Part shown: positions 1-11,507 of the stretch, piece by piece
How positions within the stretch are numbered: the stretch's first letter is position 1
Layout of the letters: the number at the start of each line of letters is the position of its first letter
Assembly (NCBI GenBank): GCA_029245785.1
Contig: JAQWOR010000021.1
Span: forward strand, 86,932-150,931
DNA length: 64,000 nucleotides
Origin: Polaribacter sp.
Lineage (GTDB): Bacteria; Bacteroidota; Bacteroidia; Flavobacteriales; Flavobacteriaceae
Reading direction: 5' to 3'
Notes under the pieces: model-generated
Seen by the model: the letters and a program-made list of their open reading frames with translations, nothing else
Database searches by the model: none
What the model was told of the DNA's origin: nothing
Program-made: the position numbers and the translations under genes

Positions 1-353
1 CAGAAAACAACAATTTAAAAGAAAAATGGGACGCAACGGTAGAAAAACTATCTGCACAATTTGCTGATGGCGATACGCTAAATTTAGATGGAATTATCTA
101 TTTAATTGGAGTACAAGAATTGGGGCAAGGGCAAAGACGCTTTAAAAAAGACGAGAAAGTAAATTTAATGCACATTGCTATTTGTAAACTCCTAGAGCCT
201 TATGGCTATTATGAATTTGATTTTTTTGACCCAGATGGATGGCCACATTATAAAACAGCTACACAGCTTCCTACCCTAAAACCAGGTGAGCAATCTGTAT
301 TGATGAAAGAAGCCATTGTTAACTATTTTGAAGCCATCGATTTTTTTAAATAA
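1..353 (+). CDS. conserved hypothetical protein, 3' portion (5' end outside window)
   Basis: Frame open from position 3 through the listed ORF (ENNNLKEKWDATVEKLSAQFADGDTLNLDGIIYLIGVQELGQG...) to the stop at 351-353. Confidence 0.7.
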   Translation, partial: ENNNLKEKWDATVEKLSAQFADGDTLNLDGIIYLIGVQELGQGQRRFKKDEKVNLMHIAICKLLEPYGYYEFDFFDPDGWPHYKTATQLPTLKPGEQSVLMKEAIVNYFEAIDFFK

Positions 354-467
354 TTGCTTGTTTCTAATCCTCTACAATTATTTAAACCCTATGCAACTAT
401 TTCAAATTAGAAATGGTAATTTTGGTATGCTTCTTGAAATTTATCAACAAAACACAACAACAATTCT

Positions 468-1817
468 ATGAAAAAAATATTTCTTCTCTTGTTTTTATTA
501 TCTGTAGGGATACAGGCACAATACAAAATTAAAGGAACACTAAATTCTTCTGAAACATATACTTGGGTTATCTTGTACAAGATTGAAGGCACCAAACAGA
601 TTTTTGTAAAAAACGCTACAATAAATTCGCTTTCTAACAGTACCGTCAAACAATTTGAATTCGAGCTACCAAAAGAAACTGAAATAGGTGCTTACCGCAT
701 TTCTTATACGAATGACGACATAGAATTTGTGGATTTTCTTTTTAACAAAGAAGCTGTTTCTTTTTCTTTTGATCCAAAAAGTGCAGAAGAAACTATTGTT
801 TTTACGGCGTCTGAGGAAAACATCCTGTACCAAGAATATCGAAAAAAAATTACGACTGCACAACAAAAAATAGACTCTTTACAGTTGTCCTATTTAAAGA
901 ATCCATCTATAACTACAGCAAAGTTATATCTTTCTCAAACAAAAGAAATAGCCCTTTTACAAAAAGCATATGTTCAAAAAGGAACTGGAAAATTAGCACA
1001 AAACTTCATCATTGCAAGCTATAAATACAACAGTCCAAAAATTGCAAAAACACCCCAAGAATATCTAAGCGCAATCATTCAACATTATTTTGATGTAATT
1101 GACTTAAACAATCCGGTGCTGTACAACTCGGCTTTTTTAATCAATCGGGTTACAGATTATGTATTTTACATGAACTATTCTGAGGATGTTGAAACGCAAA
1201 AAAATTTATATCAAAAATCTGTTGCAACTGTTCTAGAGCAGATAAAAAACATTTCATTTAAAACAGACATTCTCGAGTATTTAATCACACAATTTGTAAA
1301 CTTTAAGAATGTGACTTTTGTAGATTATTTATTTGAAACCTATTACGATACCCTTCCTAAAAATAGTCAAAATATTGACTTTAAAAAGAGAGCTCTTGAA
1401 AAAATCTCTGTAGAAATTGGAAGAATTGCACCCGAGATAACTTGGACAGAAAACAAGAAAAACTACAAACTCTCTACCATTAACGAAGTTCGAAATTATG
1501 TATTAATTTTTTGGAGTACTACATGCTTTCATTGCTTAAAAGAAATTCCTGAATTAAATGCGTTTACACAAGATAAAAAGCACACAAAAGTGATTGCTTT
1601 TGGTATGGAAGAACATGAAAAAGGTTGGAAAAAACACATCTTAAAACTAAAGGGATGGCATCATATTTTAGGATTGGGGAAATGGGAAAATCCAACTGCC
1701 AGTGCATATCAAATTTATTCAACGCCAACTTATATTGTTTTAGACAGTAGTAAAAGAATCATCGCAAAACCAGAAACGTTAGAAGAATTGAAAAAAATTA
1801 TTCGTTATTTAGAATAA
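468..1817 (+). CDS. TlpA-like thioredoxin-fold lipoprotein/secreted protein
   Basis: N-terminal signal MKKIFLLLFLLSVGIQA; C-terminal thioredoxin motif FWSTTCFHCLKEIPELN (CxxC). Confidence 0.8.
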   Translation: MKKIFLLLFLLSVGIQAQYKIKGTLNSSETYTWVILYKIEGTKQIFVKNATINSLSNSTVKQFEFELPKETEIGAYRISYTNDDIEFVDFLFNKEAVSFSFDPKSAEETIVFTASEENILYQEYRKKITTAQQKIDSLQLSYLKNPSITTAKLYLSQTKEIALLQKAYVQKGTGKLAQNFIIASYKYNSPKIAKTPQEYLSAIIQHYFDVIDLNNPVLYNSAFLINRVTDYVFYMNYSEDVETQKNLYQKSVATVLEQIKNISFKTDILEYLITQFVNFKNVTFVDYLFETYYDTLPKNSQNIDFKKRALEKISVEIGRIAPEITWTENKKNYKLSTINEVRNYVLIFWSTTCFHCLKEIPELNAFTQDKKHTKVIAFGMEEHEKGWKKHILKLKGWHHILGLGKWENPTASAYQIYSTPTYIVLDSSKRIIAKPETLEELKKIIRYLE

Positions 1818-1826
1818 AGTATGTGC

Positions 1827-2186
1827 CTAGAAATGCAAAAAAGCATCTGTCAAATGTTCTATGTTAAAGGTGTTTTTTTTGTTGATAATGGCAATGATAT
1901 CAAAACGAACTTCTACGTTTAAATCATACTGAATTATATATGCATCAACGGCAGTTACCAACAACTTTATTTTCTTTGGGGTGATAAAATCTTGTGGGTT
2001 TCCAAAATAATCTGAAGAGCGCGTCTTTACTTCTACAATTGCCAAGGTGTTTTCTTTTTGAGCAATGATGTCTATTTCAGCTTTCTGAAAACGCCAATTT
2101 CGCTCTACAATTACATATCCGTTTTTTAATAAATGTGCAACTGCAAGATCTTCTCCTTTTTTTCCAAGCTCATTGTGTTCTGCCAT
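1827..2186 (-). CDS. YraN/UPF0102 family endonuclease-like protein
   Basis: GKKGEDLAVAHLLKNGYVIVERNWRFQKAEIDIIAQ...VEVKTR typical of UPF0102. Confidence 0.9.
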   Translation of the reverse strand: MAEHNELGKKGEDLAVAHLLKNGYVIVERNWRFQKAEIDIIAQKENTLAIVEVKTRSSDYFGNPQDFITPKKIKLLVTAVDAYIIQYDLNVEVRFDIIAIINKKNTFNIEHLTDAFLHF

Positions 2187-2190
2187 TTTT

Positions 2191-3216
2191 CTATTTAAAA
2201 ACCACCGAGGATTTCTTTTTTTTACGCACTTTTAATTTTACAACTTTTCCTAAAATTAAGGCCCTATTGTCTTTCTCATGTCCCGCAGGAAAATGAAACA
2301 ATATTGGAAAATTATATTCAGCCACAACATCTAAAATAAGCTGTTCAATAGAACTACCCCAAGCAGTTGTATTTTTTTTAATATTAGAAATATCTCCAAC
2401 AATTAAACCTTTATAATGTTCAAAAAAGCCAGCACGTTTTAAGCTTTGCAACATTCTATCAATGCTGTATTTATATTCGCCTATTTCTTCAATAAAAAGG
2501 ATTTTTCCTTTAGTGTTCATTTGGCTTTTAGAGCCTAGCATTGAGGCTAGAATAGAAATATTTCCTCCTACTATTGGCCCCTCTACAGTCCCTTTTTTAT
2601 TGGCTAATGAAGAAGCAATTTTATAGCGTAATTTTTCGCCAAACAACGCTTTCTTATATGTCGCAACCGTCTCAACAATACCTTCCAATTCATCTCCTAA
2701 ACTGCTCCCCATCATGGCGTGAATTGTTTCAAAACCCAAGGTATGCACATGACTGTGTAAGGCTGTAATATCAGAATATCCAACAATCCACTTCGGATGT
2801 TCTTTAAAGATTGTGAAATCTAATTGATCTAAAATACGAACTGTGCCATAGCCTCCTCGAGCGGCCCAAATTGCTTTGATATTTGGATTGTTTAACGCTT
2901 TTTGAAAATCTGCTGCTCGTTCAGTATCTGTTCCGGCAAAATGCCCTCCTTGATTGAATAAGTTCTCTCCATAGATTACTTTCAAACCCCAACTTTCAGC
3001 CAATTTTTTTGCTTTGGCAATGACTTTTTCTCTGTTTTTTAAAATTCCGGCGGGAGCAACAATCGCAATTGTATCTCCTGTTTGTAAATAAGGAGGTTGA
3101 ATTAATTTTGTAGTCACAGCAGCAGCAATAACATCTCTTTTTTCTTGAGCACTGATGCTCAAAACTATCCCGAAGAATACAATTACTAAAAACGGACGAA
3201 ATGATTTCATGCTCAT
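2191..3216 (-). CDS. LD-carboxypeptidase (peptidase S66 family)
   Basis: IAIVAPAG...; WAARGGYGTVRILDQLD; GYSDITALH; GPIVGGNISIL motifs. Confidence 0.9.
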   Translation of the reverse strand: MSMKSFRPFLVIVFFGIVLSISAQEKRDVIAAAVTTKLIQPPYLQTGDTIAIVAPAGILKNREKVIAKAKKLAESWGLKVIYGENLFNQGGHFAGTDTERAADFQKALNNPNIKAIWAARGGYGTVRILDQLDFTIFKEHPKWIVGYSDITALHSHVHTLGFETIHAMMGSSLGDELEGIVETVATYKKALFGEKLRYKIASSLANKKGTVEGPIVGGNISILASMLGSKSQMNTKGKILFIEEIGEYKYSIDRMLQSLKRAGFFEHYKGLIVGDISNIKKNTTAWGSSIEQLILDVVAEYNFPILFHFPAGHEKDNRALILGKVVKLKVRKKKKSSVVFK

Positions 3217-3323
3217 AAAAATGCTTTTTGTAATGTACTTTTTTTTGCTTGCTTAAAAAAATGTGTTTCTATATCGTTTTTTGTACTTTTGCTTTTCAAA
3301 AATCAGATTACAAAACAAATTCA

Positions 3324-5414
3324 ATGCACACTCCAAAAAGATATACCATTACTGCTGCTTTACCTTATACAAATGGCCCAATACATATTGGTCATTTGGC
3401 AGGTGTTTATGTTCCTGCGGATATTTACGCACGCTATTTACGCCAAAAAGGAAAAGATGTTTTATTTGTTTGTGGTTCTGATGAACATGGAGTTCCAATT
3501 ACAATCAAAGCAAAAAAAGAAGGAATTACACCACAGCAAGTGGTTGACAAATATCATGAGATCATTAAAAGCTCATTTATGGATTTCGGAATTACATTTG
3601 ACAACTATTCCCGAACTTCTGCCAAAATTCATCATAAAACAGCTGCTGATTTTTTTATAAAACTCTATAATGATGGGCAATTTATTGAAGAAGTTACCGA
3701 ACAATTGTACGATGCAGAGGCCAATCAATATTTAGCAGATCGTTTTGTGGTAGGAACCTGCCCTAAGTGTGGCAATGAAGAAAGCTATGGTGACCAATGT
3801 GAAAACTGTGGAACCACTCATAATGCTACTGACCTAATCAATCCAAAATCTTCAATTACAGGAAATACACCTAGCTTAAAAGAAACAAAACACTGGTTTT
3901 TACCGCTAGATAAACACGAGCCTTTTTTAAAAGAATGGATTTTAGAAGGTCATAAAAACGACTGGAAACCAAATGTATTAGGACAAGTAAAATCTTGGAT
4001 CGATGATGGGTTACGCCCAAGAGCCGTAACTCGCGATTTAGACTGGGGAATTCCTGTTCCTGTAAAAGGAGCAGACGGAAAAGTATTGTACGTATGGTTT
4101 GATGCTCCTATCGGGTATATTTCTGCCACCAAAGAATGGGCAGCACAACACCACAAAAATTGGGAAACGTATTGGAAAGATGAAGATACCAAATTGGTTC
4201 ATTTTATTGGAAAAGACAACATTGTTTTTCATTGTATTATTTTTCCTGCAATGCTAAAAGCACATGGCGATTATATCTTGCCAGAAAATGTGCCTGCCAA
4301 TGAGTTTTTAAATTTAGAAGGCAATAAATTATCCACCTCTAAAAATTGGGCGGTTTGGTTACACGAATATTTAAAAGACTTCCCAAACCAACAAGATGTA
4401 TTGCGATATACCTTAACGGCAAATGCACCAGAAAGTAAAGACAACGATTTTACTTGGAAAGACTTACAAGCAAAGAACAACAACGAATTAGTCGCTATTT
4501 TTGGAAACTTTATCAATCGAGTGGTTGTTTTAACAAATAAATATTACAACGGACAGATACCAACTCCTGGAGAATTTACAGAGGCTGATGAGGATGCCTT
4601 AGCAGCTTTAAAAGAATTTCCGAATGTGATTTCAACATCTATTGAGCGCTATCGTTTTAGAGAAGCTTCACAAGAATTAATGAATTTGGCACGCTTAGGA
4701 AATAAATATTTGGCAGATGAAGAACCTTGGAAAGTCATTAAGCAAGATGAGCAACGTGTACAAAGCATTATGTATATAGCCTTGCAAATTGCTGCTGGAT
4801 TGGCGGTATTGTCTGAGCCCTTTTTACCTTTTACTTCCATCAAATTAAAAAACATGTTAAATGTCAGTTCAAGTGTACCTTGCCTACCGGCAGGCAGGGT
4901 CGAAAACTCATTAAACTGGAATGATATTTCTTCAAAAGAAGAATTGTTGGCTCCCAAGCATCAAATTGGAAAAGCGGAATTGCTTTTTTCTAAAATTGAA
5001 GATGCTGAGATCACAACACAACTCGAAAAATTAGCTGCTACAAAAGTGGCAAATGAACAAAGCAAAAAAGTTGTTGAGCCTCAAAAAGAAACCATCGAAT
5101 TTGATGATTTTACAAAGCTAGACATCCGTGTAGGCACCATTCTTGAAGCGGAAAAAATGCCAAAAACGAAAAAATTATTGATCCTTAAAGTAGATGTTGG
5201 TATGGATGTAAGAACTATTGTATCTGGAATTGCAGAGAGTTTTCAGCCAGAAGATATTATCGGACAGCAAGTAACAGTTGTATGCAATTTAGCTCCGAGA
5301 AAGTTACGAGGTGTAGAAAGTCAAGGAATGATTTTAATGACCGATACACCTGATGGAAAATTAGCTTTTGTTGAGCCTACAGAGACTATTAACAACGGAG
5401 AACAAATTTCGTAA
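3324..5414 (+). CDS. metG: methionine--tRNA ligase with C-terminal tRNA-binding domain
   Basis: [16 protein letters not shown] (HIGH), zinc Cys cluster [25 protein letters not shown] (KMSKS-like), C-terminal [27 protein letters not shown]; start set at ATG 3324 rather than the ORF-track start 3249. Confidence 0.95.
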   Translation: MHTPKRYTITAALPYTNGPIHIGHLAGVYVPADIYARYLRQKGKDVLFVCGSDEHGVPITIKAKKEGITPQQVVDKYHEIIKSSFMDFGITFDNYSRTSAKIHHKTAADFFIKLYNDGQFIEEVTEQLYDAEANQYLADRFVVGTCPKCGNEESYGDQCENCGTTHNATDLINPKSSITGNTPSLKETKHWFLPLDKHEPFLKEWILEGHKNDWKPNVLGQVKSWIDDGLRPRAVTRDLDWGIPVPVKGADGKVLYVWFDAPIGYISATKEWAAQHHKNWETYWKDEDTKLVHFIGKDNIVFHCIIFPAMLKAHGDYILPENVPANEFLNLEGNKLSTSKNWAVWLHEYLKDFPNQQDVLRYTLTANAPESKDNDFTWKDLQAKNNNELVAIFGNFINRVVVLTNKYYNGQIPTPGEFTEADEDALAALKEFPNVISTSIERYRFREASQELMNLARLGNKYLADEEPWKVIKQDEQRVQSIMYIALQIAAGLAVLSEPFLPFTSIKLKNMLNVSSSVPCLPAGRVENSLNWNDISSKEELLAPKHQIGKAELLFSKIEDAEITTQLEKLAATKVANEQSKKVVEPQKETIEFDDFTKLDIRVGTILEAEKMPKTKKLLILKVDVGMDVRTIVSGIAESFQPEDIIGQQVTVVCNLAPRKLRGVESQGMILMTDTPDGKLAFVEPTETINNGEQIS

Positions 5415-5467
5415 TCAACCATTAATTTCTTATTGGCAACTGTTTATTGATCACTGATCTGATTACC

Positions 5468-7030
5468 TTATCGAATAAACACTTGTGCTTTTTTTCGAAT
5501 AATCTCACCAATGGTCGTATTTTCTATTTTACTCTCTAACCAAGACAAAATATCTAAATATAAAAAGGCTCTTTTTTCATAGGGATGGTCTTCAAATTTC
5601 TGTAACCGAGCATGAATTTTCTTAAACTCTCTTTTTACTTCATTCGGATACACATCTCCCAACGCTTTGATCGAAACGATGAACTCTTTTTGTACGGCTT
5701 GTAAATTTTCCATCTTCAACAAAAATTTATAGGTTTCTCTAAATTGACGCTCTAAATGATAATCCATTCCACATTCATAATGCGCAATTAAATTCAACAC
5801 CCGCGCAAAGCACTGTAAATCTTCTGCTGCCTTTAAATTTTTAGAATCTATAATCTTGTTCAAATAATTTATACACAACCTGTTTTCTCCCATTCCAAAA
5901 TACAGACATGCAATTTTATAATACAACACAACAATATGATGACTGTCTAATCGGCTTCGATAGTCGTCTATTTTTTGCTCAATCTCATGCACCAAATATT
6001 CTCCTTCTCTAAACGTTCCTTCTAAAAAATGCAAATGTAATTTATTAGCGTTGTAATATTGAAAAATCAGCAATTCTGTATTGCTATTTAAAGGAATATT
6101 TTCATTGTTTATTTCATCTTCAAAAAGTACTAGCTCTTGCTTAAATTTCGAATAGTATTTTAGAAAAAACAATGATTCTAGTAGGTAGTTTTTCCCTTTC
6201 AAATAAAACACAGGGTGTAACGAAATCATTTTTGGATTTTCTCTAAACAACTGCACCCATTTGTGCGAGTATTTATAACACATTAAAAAATCTTGTGTCA
6301 AAAAACTACGCCAAACATAAGCTTTATACAGCCATAATTTTTCTCTAAAATGCAAAGTTGATAGCTCAAATTTTGGCAATCGATCATTAAAATAAGTGTT
6401 TATTTTATGAAACTCATTATCATTTCTTGCAGATCCCGTTTTCAACAAAATACTATACAATTGCAACGATAAATTAGAAAGTTTACTCGTAATTACATTT
6501 TGTTGACTTAGCTCTTTTGCTTGTTCAGAAAGTTCATCTGCTCTTGTACTAATACTTCGGGTAATGTATTGCGTTTCTATTACTTTTTCAAACTCTACAA
6601 TTTCATAAGCAATATTTTTTTCTTCATTTTCAATGGCCATCGACTTTGCTTTGTCCAATAATTTCAAACTTTGTTTGTACAGTCCTTTTTGATATAAAAC
6701 CGTTGCAAAATCTAACTGCTCTCTAATTTGAACTCTAATATTTTGATGTGATGGGTTTAAGCGTAAACTAATTAATAATTGACGGTATAAATGTGCCTTT
6801 AAATTTGACAATTGCAGTTTTGTGACAATTCCGCTTTTAATAATTTCTCGCTCATCATAGCTCTTTAATTTTTCTAAAAATTTGAATAACGAGAAAAATT
6901 TAGCATCTGTATTTCCATCCAACCGACCCACATACAGCTTGAATTGGCGCTTCTCTGATTTAGACAGCGATTTTATCAACACAAATAATGCATCGCTTTG
7001 AGTATTGACCAGTGTAGCTGATTTCTTCAT
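5468..7030 (-). CDS. hypothetical protein, 520 aa, helical/TPR-like
   Basis: Long ORF with helical repeat character; no catalytic motif recognised. Confidence 0.7.
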   Translation of the reverse strand: MKKSATLVNTQSDALFVLIKSLSKSEKRQFKLYVGRLDGNTDAKFFSLFKFLEKLKSYDEREIIKSGIVTKLQLSNLKAHLYRQLLISLRLNPSHQNIRVQIREQLDFATVLYQKGLYKQSLKLLDKAKSMAIENEEKNIAYEIVEFEKVIETQYITRSISTRADELSEQAKELSQQNVITSKLSNLSLQLYSILLKTGSARNDNEFHKINTYFNDRLPKFELSTLHFREKLWLYKAYVWRSFLTQDFLMCYKYSHKWVQLFRENPKMISLHPVFYLKGKNYLLESLFFLKYYSKFKQELVLFEDEINNENIPLNSNTELLIFQYYNANKLHLHFLEGTFREGEYLVHEIEQKIDDYRSRLDSHHIVVLYYKIACLYFGMGENRLCINYLNKIIDSKNLKAAEDLQCFARVLNLIAHYECGMDYHLERQFRETYKFLLKMENLQAVQKEFIVSIKALGDVYPNEVKREFKKIHARLQKFEDHPYEKRAFLYLDILSWLESKIENTTIGEIIRKKAQVFIR

Positions 7031-7160
7031 AACTAATTGATTGTCAGTTTTTTATTATTGCAAAAATAGTGTTAAACATCGTAAACAGCACCCTTTAAGC
7101 ATCGTGCTAACAGCAGCCAATATATACATTTGATTTTAATAAAAAAACCGCACATAGAAC

Positions 7161-8336
7161 ATGCAAGACAATAAGGTCCATATTTTTGACACGACACTTC
7201 GAGATGGAGAACAAGTTCCTGGATGTAAATTAGATACCCATCAAAAATTAATCATCGCAGAACGCTTAGATTTTTTAGGTGTTGATGTTATTGAAGCTGG
7301 GTTTCCAGTTTCAAGTCCTGGCGATTTTAATTCGGTTTCTGAAATTGCAAAAATTGTAAAAAATGCTACGGTTTGTGGATTGACCAGAGCCGTAGAAAAT
7401 GACATAAAAGTTGCTGCAGAGGCATTAAAACACGCTAAATTTCCAAGAATCCACACCGGAATTGGAACGAGTGATTCTCATATCAAATTCAAATTCAACA
7501 CTACTCAAGACAAAGTAATTGAGCGTGCAATAGGAGCGGTTTCATATGCAAAATCCTTTGTAGAAGATGTAGAATTTTATGCAGAAGATGCGGGAAGAAC
7601 GGACAATGCTTTTTTGGCAAAAATTTGTGAAGAAGTTATCAAGGCAGGAGCAACAGTATTAAATATTCCAGACACCACAGGCTATTGTTTGCCTGAAGAA
7701 TATGGCGCAAAAATAAAGTACTTACGAGAACATGTAAAAGGTATTGAACACGTTATTTTATCATGTCACTGTCACAACGATTTAGGAATGGCAACCGCCA
7801 ATTCAATTGCAGGAGTTATCAACGGTGCTCGTCAAATAGAATGTACGATTAACGGTATTGGAGAGCGTGCAGGAAATACAGCCTTGGAAGAAGTAGTGAT
7901 GGTGCTAAAACAACATCCTTATTTGGATTTACACACAAACATCAATACAAAATTATTATACGACACTAGTATCATGGTTCGAGAAAAAATGGGAATGCCT
8001 GTACAACCCAACAAAGCAATTGTGGGTGCAAATGCCTTTGCACACAGCTCTGGAATTCATCAAGACGGTGTTATCAAAAACAGAGAAACTTACGAAATTA
8101 TGGACCCTAAAGAAGTTGGGGTTACAGAAAGCGCCATTGTCTTAACCGCAAGAAGCGGAAGAGCTGCCTTGGCCTACAGAGCAAAAAAAATAGGCTATGA
8201 ATTAACCAAAATACAATTAGACCTTGCCTACACCTCTTTTTTAACATGTGCAGACAATCAAAAAGAAGTAAAAGATGACGACATCCATAGCATTATGAAA
8301 AGTGTAAATCAAATTTCTAAAATAGCAATTGCCTAA
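7161..8336 (+). CDS. leuA: 2-isopropylmalate synthase
   Basis: [45 protein letters not shown]; followed by leuC, leuD and leuB. Confidence 0.93.
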   Translation: MQDNKVHIFDTTLRDGEQVPGCKLDTHQKLIIAERLDFLGVDVIEAGFPVSSPGDFNSVSEIAKIVKNATVCGLTRAVENDIKVAAEALKHAKFPRIHTGIGTSDSHIKFKFNTTQDKVIERAIGAVSYAKSFVEDVEFYAEDAGRTDNAFLAKICEEVIKAGATVLNIPDTTGYCLPEEYGAKIKYLREHVKGIEHVILSCHCHNDLGMATANSIAGVINGARQIECTINGIGERAGNTALEEVVMVLKQHPYLDLHTNINTKLLYDTSIMVREKMGMPVQPNKAIVGANAFAHSSGIHQDGVIKNRETYEIMDPKEVGVTESAIVLTARSGRAALAYRAKKIGYELTKIQLDLAYTSFLTCADNQKEVKDDDIHSIMKSVNQISKIAIA

Positions 8337-9718
8337 TGGGAAAAACATTATTTGATAAGGTTTGGGATGCACATGTGGTTGATGTGGTAGAAAATGGACC
8401 GCAGGTGTTGTATATAGACAAACACCTCATTCATGAAGTAACAAGCCCACAAGCTTTTAATGAATTAAAAGAGCGCAACATTCCAATTGCAAGACCCGAT
8501 AAAATTGTAGCCACTGCAGATCACAACACGCCAACAATCAATCAGCACTTGCCTATTAAAGATGCCCTGTCTCGCAAGCAATTAAAACAGCTTTCAGAAA
8601 ATTGTAAAGAAAACAATATACCGCTGTATGGCTTAGGTCATCAATACAATGGCATTATCCATGTAATTGCTCCAGAATTAGGATTTACACAACCTGGTAT
8701 GACCATGGTTTGTGGAGATTCTCACACCTCTACGCATGGGGCTTTTGGCACCATTGCATTTGGTATTGGAACAAGTCAGGTTGCGCACGTTTTTGCAAGC
8801 CAATGTTTGTTATTACAAAAACCGAAAAAACTACGCGTTTCTGTACACGGAAAATTAAACAAAGGGGTGTTACCTAAAGATGTTATTTTATATATCATTT
8901 CTAAATTAGGGACCAATTCTGGTACGGGATATTTTTGTGAATATGCCGGAAATGTCTTTGAAGAAATGACCATGGAAGGCAGGATGACGGTTTGTAATAT
9001 GAGTATTGAAATGGGTGCTCGTGGAGGAATGATTGCGCCCGACCAAACAACATTTGACTATGTAGAAGGAAAAGAATTTTCTCCAAAAGGAGCCGAATTC
9101 GAAGAGAAAGTTGCCTATTGGAAAACGTTAAAAACCGATGATGATGCAATTTTTGACCAAGAGTATTCTTTTGACGCCTCAGATATTGAGCCGATGATTA
9201 CCTATGGTACAAACCCAGGAATGGGAATAAAAATAACAGAGAATATTCCAAATTTCAATGACAGTTCTTTTGAAAAATCATTGAATTATATGAATTTCAA
9301 AAAAGGAGAATCGCTAATCAACAAACCGATTAACTATGTGTTTATTGGTAGTTGTACCAATTCAAGAATTGAAGATTTTAGAATTGTTGCCAACTTTGTA
9401 AAAGGGAAACAAAAAGCAAAAAATGTACATGCATGGCTAGTTCCTGGATCTCAAAAAGTAGCAAAACAAATTGCAGATGAAGGCTTGTTAACTATTTTTG
9501 AAACGGCAGGTTTTGTGTTAAGACAACCTGGTTGCTCTGCTTGTTTAGCCATGAACGATGATAAAATTCCGGAAGGAGAATATTGTGTTTCTACCTCAAA
9601 TAGAAATTTTGAAGGACGACAAGGGCAAGGTGCAAGAACTATTTTAACAAGCCCATTGGTTGCTGCAGCAACTGCTGTTGAAGGAAAAATTGTAGCCCTT
9701 ACTAATTATTTAAACTGA
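8336..9718 (+). CDS. leuC: 3-isopropylmalate dehydratase large subunit
   Basis: [35 protein letters not shown]; ends in TGA overlapping the leuD start. Confidence 0.95.
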   Translation: MGKTLFDKVWDAHVVDVVENGPQVLYIDKHLIHEVTSPQAFNELKERNIPIARPDKIVATADHNTPTINQHLPIKDALSRKQLKQLSENCKENNIPLYGLGHQYNGIIHVIAPELGFTQPGMTMVCGDSHTSTHGAFGTIAFGIGTSQVAHVFASQCLLLQKPKKLRVSVHGKLNKGVLPKDVILYIISKLGTNSGTGYFCEYAGNVFEEMTMEGRMTVCNMSIEMGARGGMIAPDQTTFDYVEGKEFSPKGAEFEEKVAYWKTLKTDDDAIFDQEYSFDASDIEPMITYGTNPGMGIKITENIPNFNDSSFEKSLNYMNFKKGESLINKPINYVFIGSCTNSRIEDFRIVANFVKGKQKAKNVHAWLVPGSQKVAKQIADEGLLTIFETAGFVLRQPGCSACLAMNDDKIPEGEYCVSTSNRNFEGRQGQGARTILTSPLVAAATAVEGKIVALTNYLN

Positions 9719-10296
9719 TGGAAAAATTTACAAAACTAACATCAAGAGCAATTCCGTTGCCTACAGAAAATGTAGATACCGATCAAATTATTCCTGCTCG
9801 TTTTTTAAAAGCCACTGATAAAATTGGTTTTGGAGAACACTTATTCAAAGATTGGAGATTTCACAAAGACGAAAGTCTCAATACCAGTTTTGCACTGAAC
9901 AATCCGAAATATAGCGGAAGTATTTTAGTGGCAGGAAATAATTTTGGCTGTGGCTCTAGTAGAGAACACGCCGCTTGGGCTTTAGCCGATTATGGTTTTA
10001 AAGTCATTGTTTCTAGTTTTTTTGCAGATATTTTTAAAGGAAACGCCCTTAATAACGGATTGCTTCCTATACAAGTTTCAGAAGATTTTTTAAAAAAATT
10101 ATTACCTGTTTTACAAGAAAATCCTCAGATAGAAATTGTTGTAAACTTAGAAAAACAAACCATAGAAACTCCTGTAGGAATTGCTACTTTTGAAATTGAC
10201 GCCTACAAGAAAACATGCCTGCTAAACGGGTATGATGATATTGATTTTTTAATCAGTAAAACAGCTAAAATTAATGCCTTTGAGGCCACATTATAA
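9718..10296 (+). CDS. leuD: 3-isopropylmalate dehydratase small subunit
   Basis: [28 protein letters not shown]. Confidence 0.95.
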   Translation: MEKFTKLTSRAIPLPTENVDTDQIIPARFLKATDKIGFGEHLFKDWRFHKDESLNTSFALNNPKYSGSILVAGNNFGCGSSREHAAWALADYGFKVIVSSFFADIFKGNALNNGLLPIQVSEDFLKKLLPVLQENPQIEIVVNLEKQTIETPVGIATFEIDAYKKTCLLNGYDDIDFLISKTAKINAFEATL

Positions 10297-10302
10297 CAAT
10301 AT

Positions 10303-11427
10303 ATGAAATATACAATTGCAGTAATTCCCGGAGATGGCATTGGGCCCGAAGTAACCGCTCAAGCTAAAAAGGCACTGAACGCCATTGCCGATGTATACGA
10401 CCATACGTTTATATACAAAGAAGCAATGATGGGCGCTTGTGCAATTGACGCAACAGGCAATCCGTTACCACAAGAAACAGTAACTGTTTGTGAACAATCA
10501 GATGCGATTTTATTTGGTGCTATTGGTCACCCAAAATACGACAATGATCCTTCTGCAAAGGTACGTCCAGAGCAAGGTTTGTTGAGTTTACGAAAACAAT
10601 TAGGCTTGTTTTGTAATGTGAGGCCTGTAAAAGCTTACGAGCAATTGATTGCCAATTCTCCCTTAAAAAAAGAAATTATCAGCGGAACTGATATTTCTAT
10701 TTACAGAGAATTAACAGGCGGAATTTATTTTGGAACCAAAGAATTAAGTGAAGACGGACAAGTTGCTTTTGATGGGTGTTCGTATTCGGTTGAAGAAATT
10801 GAACGCATTGCGCATTTGGCATTTAAAGAAGCTCAAAACAGGCGTAAAAAACTAACGTTGGTTGACAAAGCAAATGTATTAGAAACCTCTCGATTGTGGA
10901 GAAAAACAGTGACCGCATTAGCAAGTCAATATAAAGATGTTGCATTAGATTTCTTATTTGTAGACAATGCCGCCATGCAGCTCATCTTAAATCCAAAACA
11001 GTTTGATGTCATCTTAACAGAAAATTTATTTGGAGATATTATCAGTGATGAAGCAAGTGTAATTGGAGGTTCTATTGGCTTGTTGGCTTCTGCTTCTATT
11101 GGAAAAGAAAATGCCTTGTTTGAACCCATTCACGGTTCTTTTCCGCAGGCAACAGGAAAAGACATTGCAAATCCTTTGGCATCTATTTTATCTGCCGCTA
11201 TGCTGTTAACACATCTTGGTTTACATGCAGAAGCAAATGCCATAGAAAGAGCGGTGCAAAAATCATTAGCATTAGGAATTACAACGGAAGACATACAGCA
11301 AAAAGAACATTCTTTTTCAGTTTCTACTTCTAAAGTTGGAGATTTTATTGCCGATTATATTGAAAATCAAGATGATAGTAATTTGAATTTCAAAAACATA
11401 CACATGGGACAAAGTACTATTATTTAG
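10303..11427 (+). CDS. leuB: 3-isopropylmalate dehydrogenase
   Basis: IPGDGIGPEV, DNAAMQLI, TENLFGDIISDEA, EPIHGSFPQATGK. Confidence 0.95.
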   Translation: MKYTIAVIPGDGIGPEVTAQAKKALNAIADVYDHTFIYKEAMMGACAIDATGNPLPQETVTVCEQSDAILFGAIGHPKYDNDPSAKVRPEQGLLSLRKQLGLFCNVRPVKAYEQLIANSPLKKEIISGTDISIYRELTGGIYFGTKELSEDGQVAFDGCSYSVEEIERIAHLAFKEAQNRRKKLTLVDKANVLETSRLWRKTVTALASQYKDVALDFLFVDNAAMQLILNPKQFDVILTENLFGDIISDEASVIGGSIGLLASASIGKENALFEPIHGSFPQATGKDIANPLASILSAAMLLTHLGLHAEANAIERAVQKSLALGITTEDIQQKEHSFSVSTSKVGDFIADYIENQDDSNLNFKNIHMGQSTII

Positions 11428-11454
11428 TCCCAAAATAAGTTAAGTTTATTGATC

Positions 11455-11494
11455 AAAAAGGCGTGTTCCCTATTTTAGGAACACGCCTTTTTTT
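11455..11494. terminator. bidirectional intrinsic terminator between convergent leuB and argH
   Basis: AAAAAGGCGTGTTCC-ctatttta-GGAACACGCCTTTTTTT. Confidence 0.9.
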
Positions 11495-11507
11495 GTTTAT
11501 CTATTAT

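Noticed and set aside
4649-4957. 102-aa minus-strand ORF inside metG containing [15 protein letters not shown]
   Set aside because: Antisense to a strong metG frame; the LPAGRQG stretch is the translation of the palindromic repeat, not evidence for a gene.
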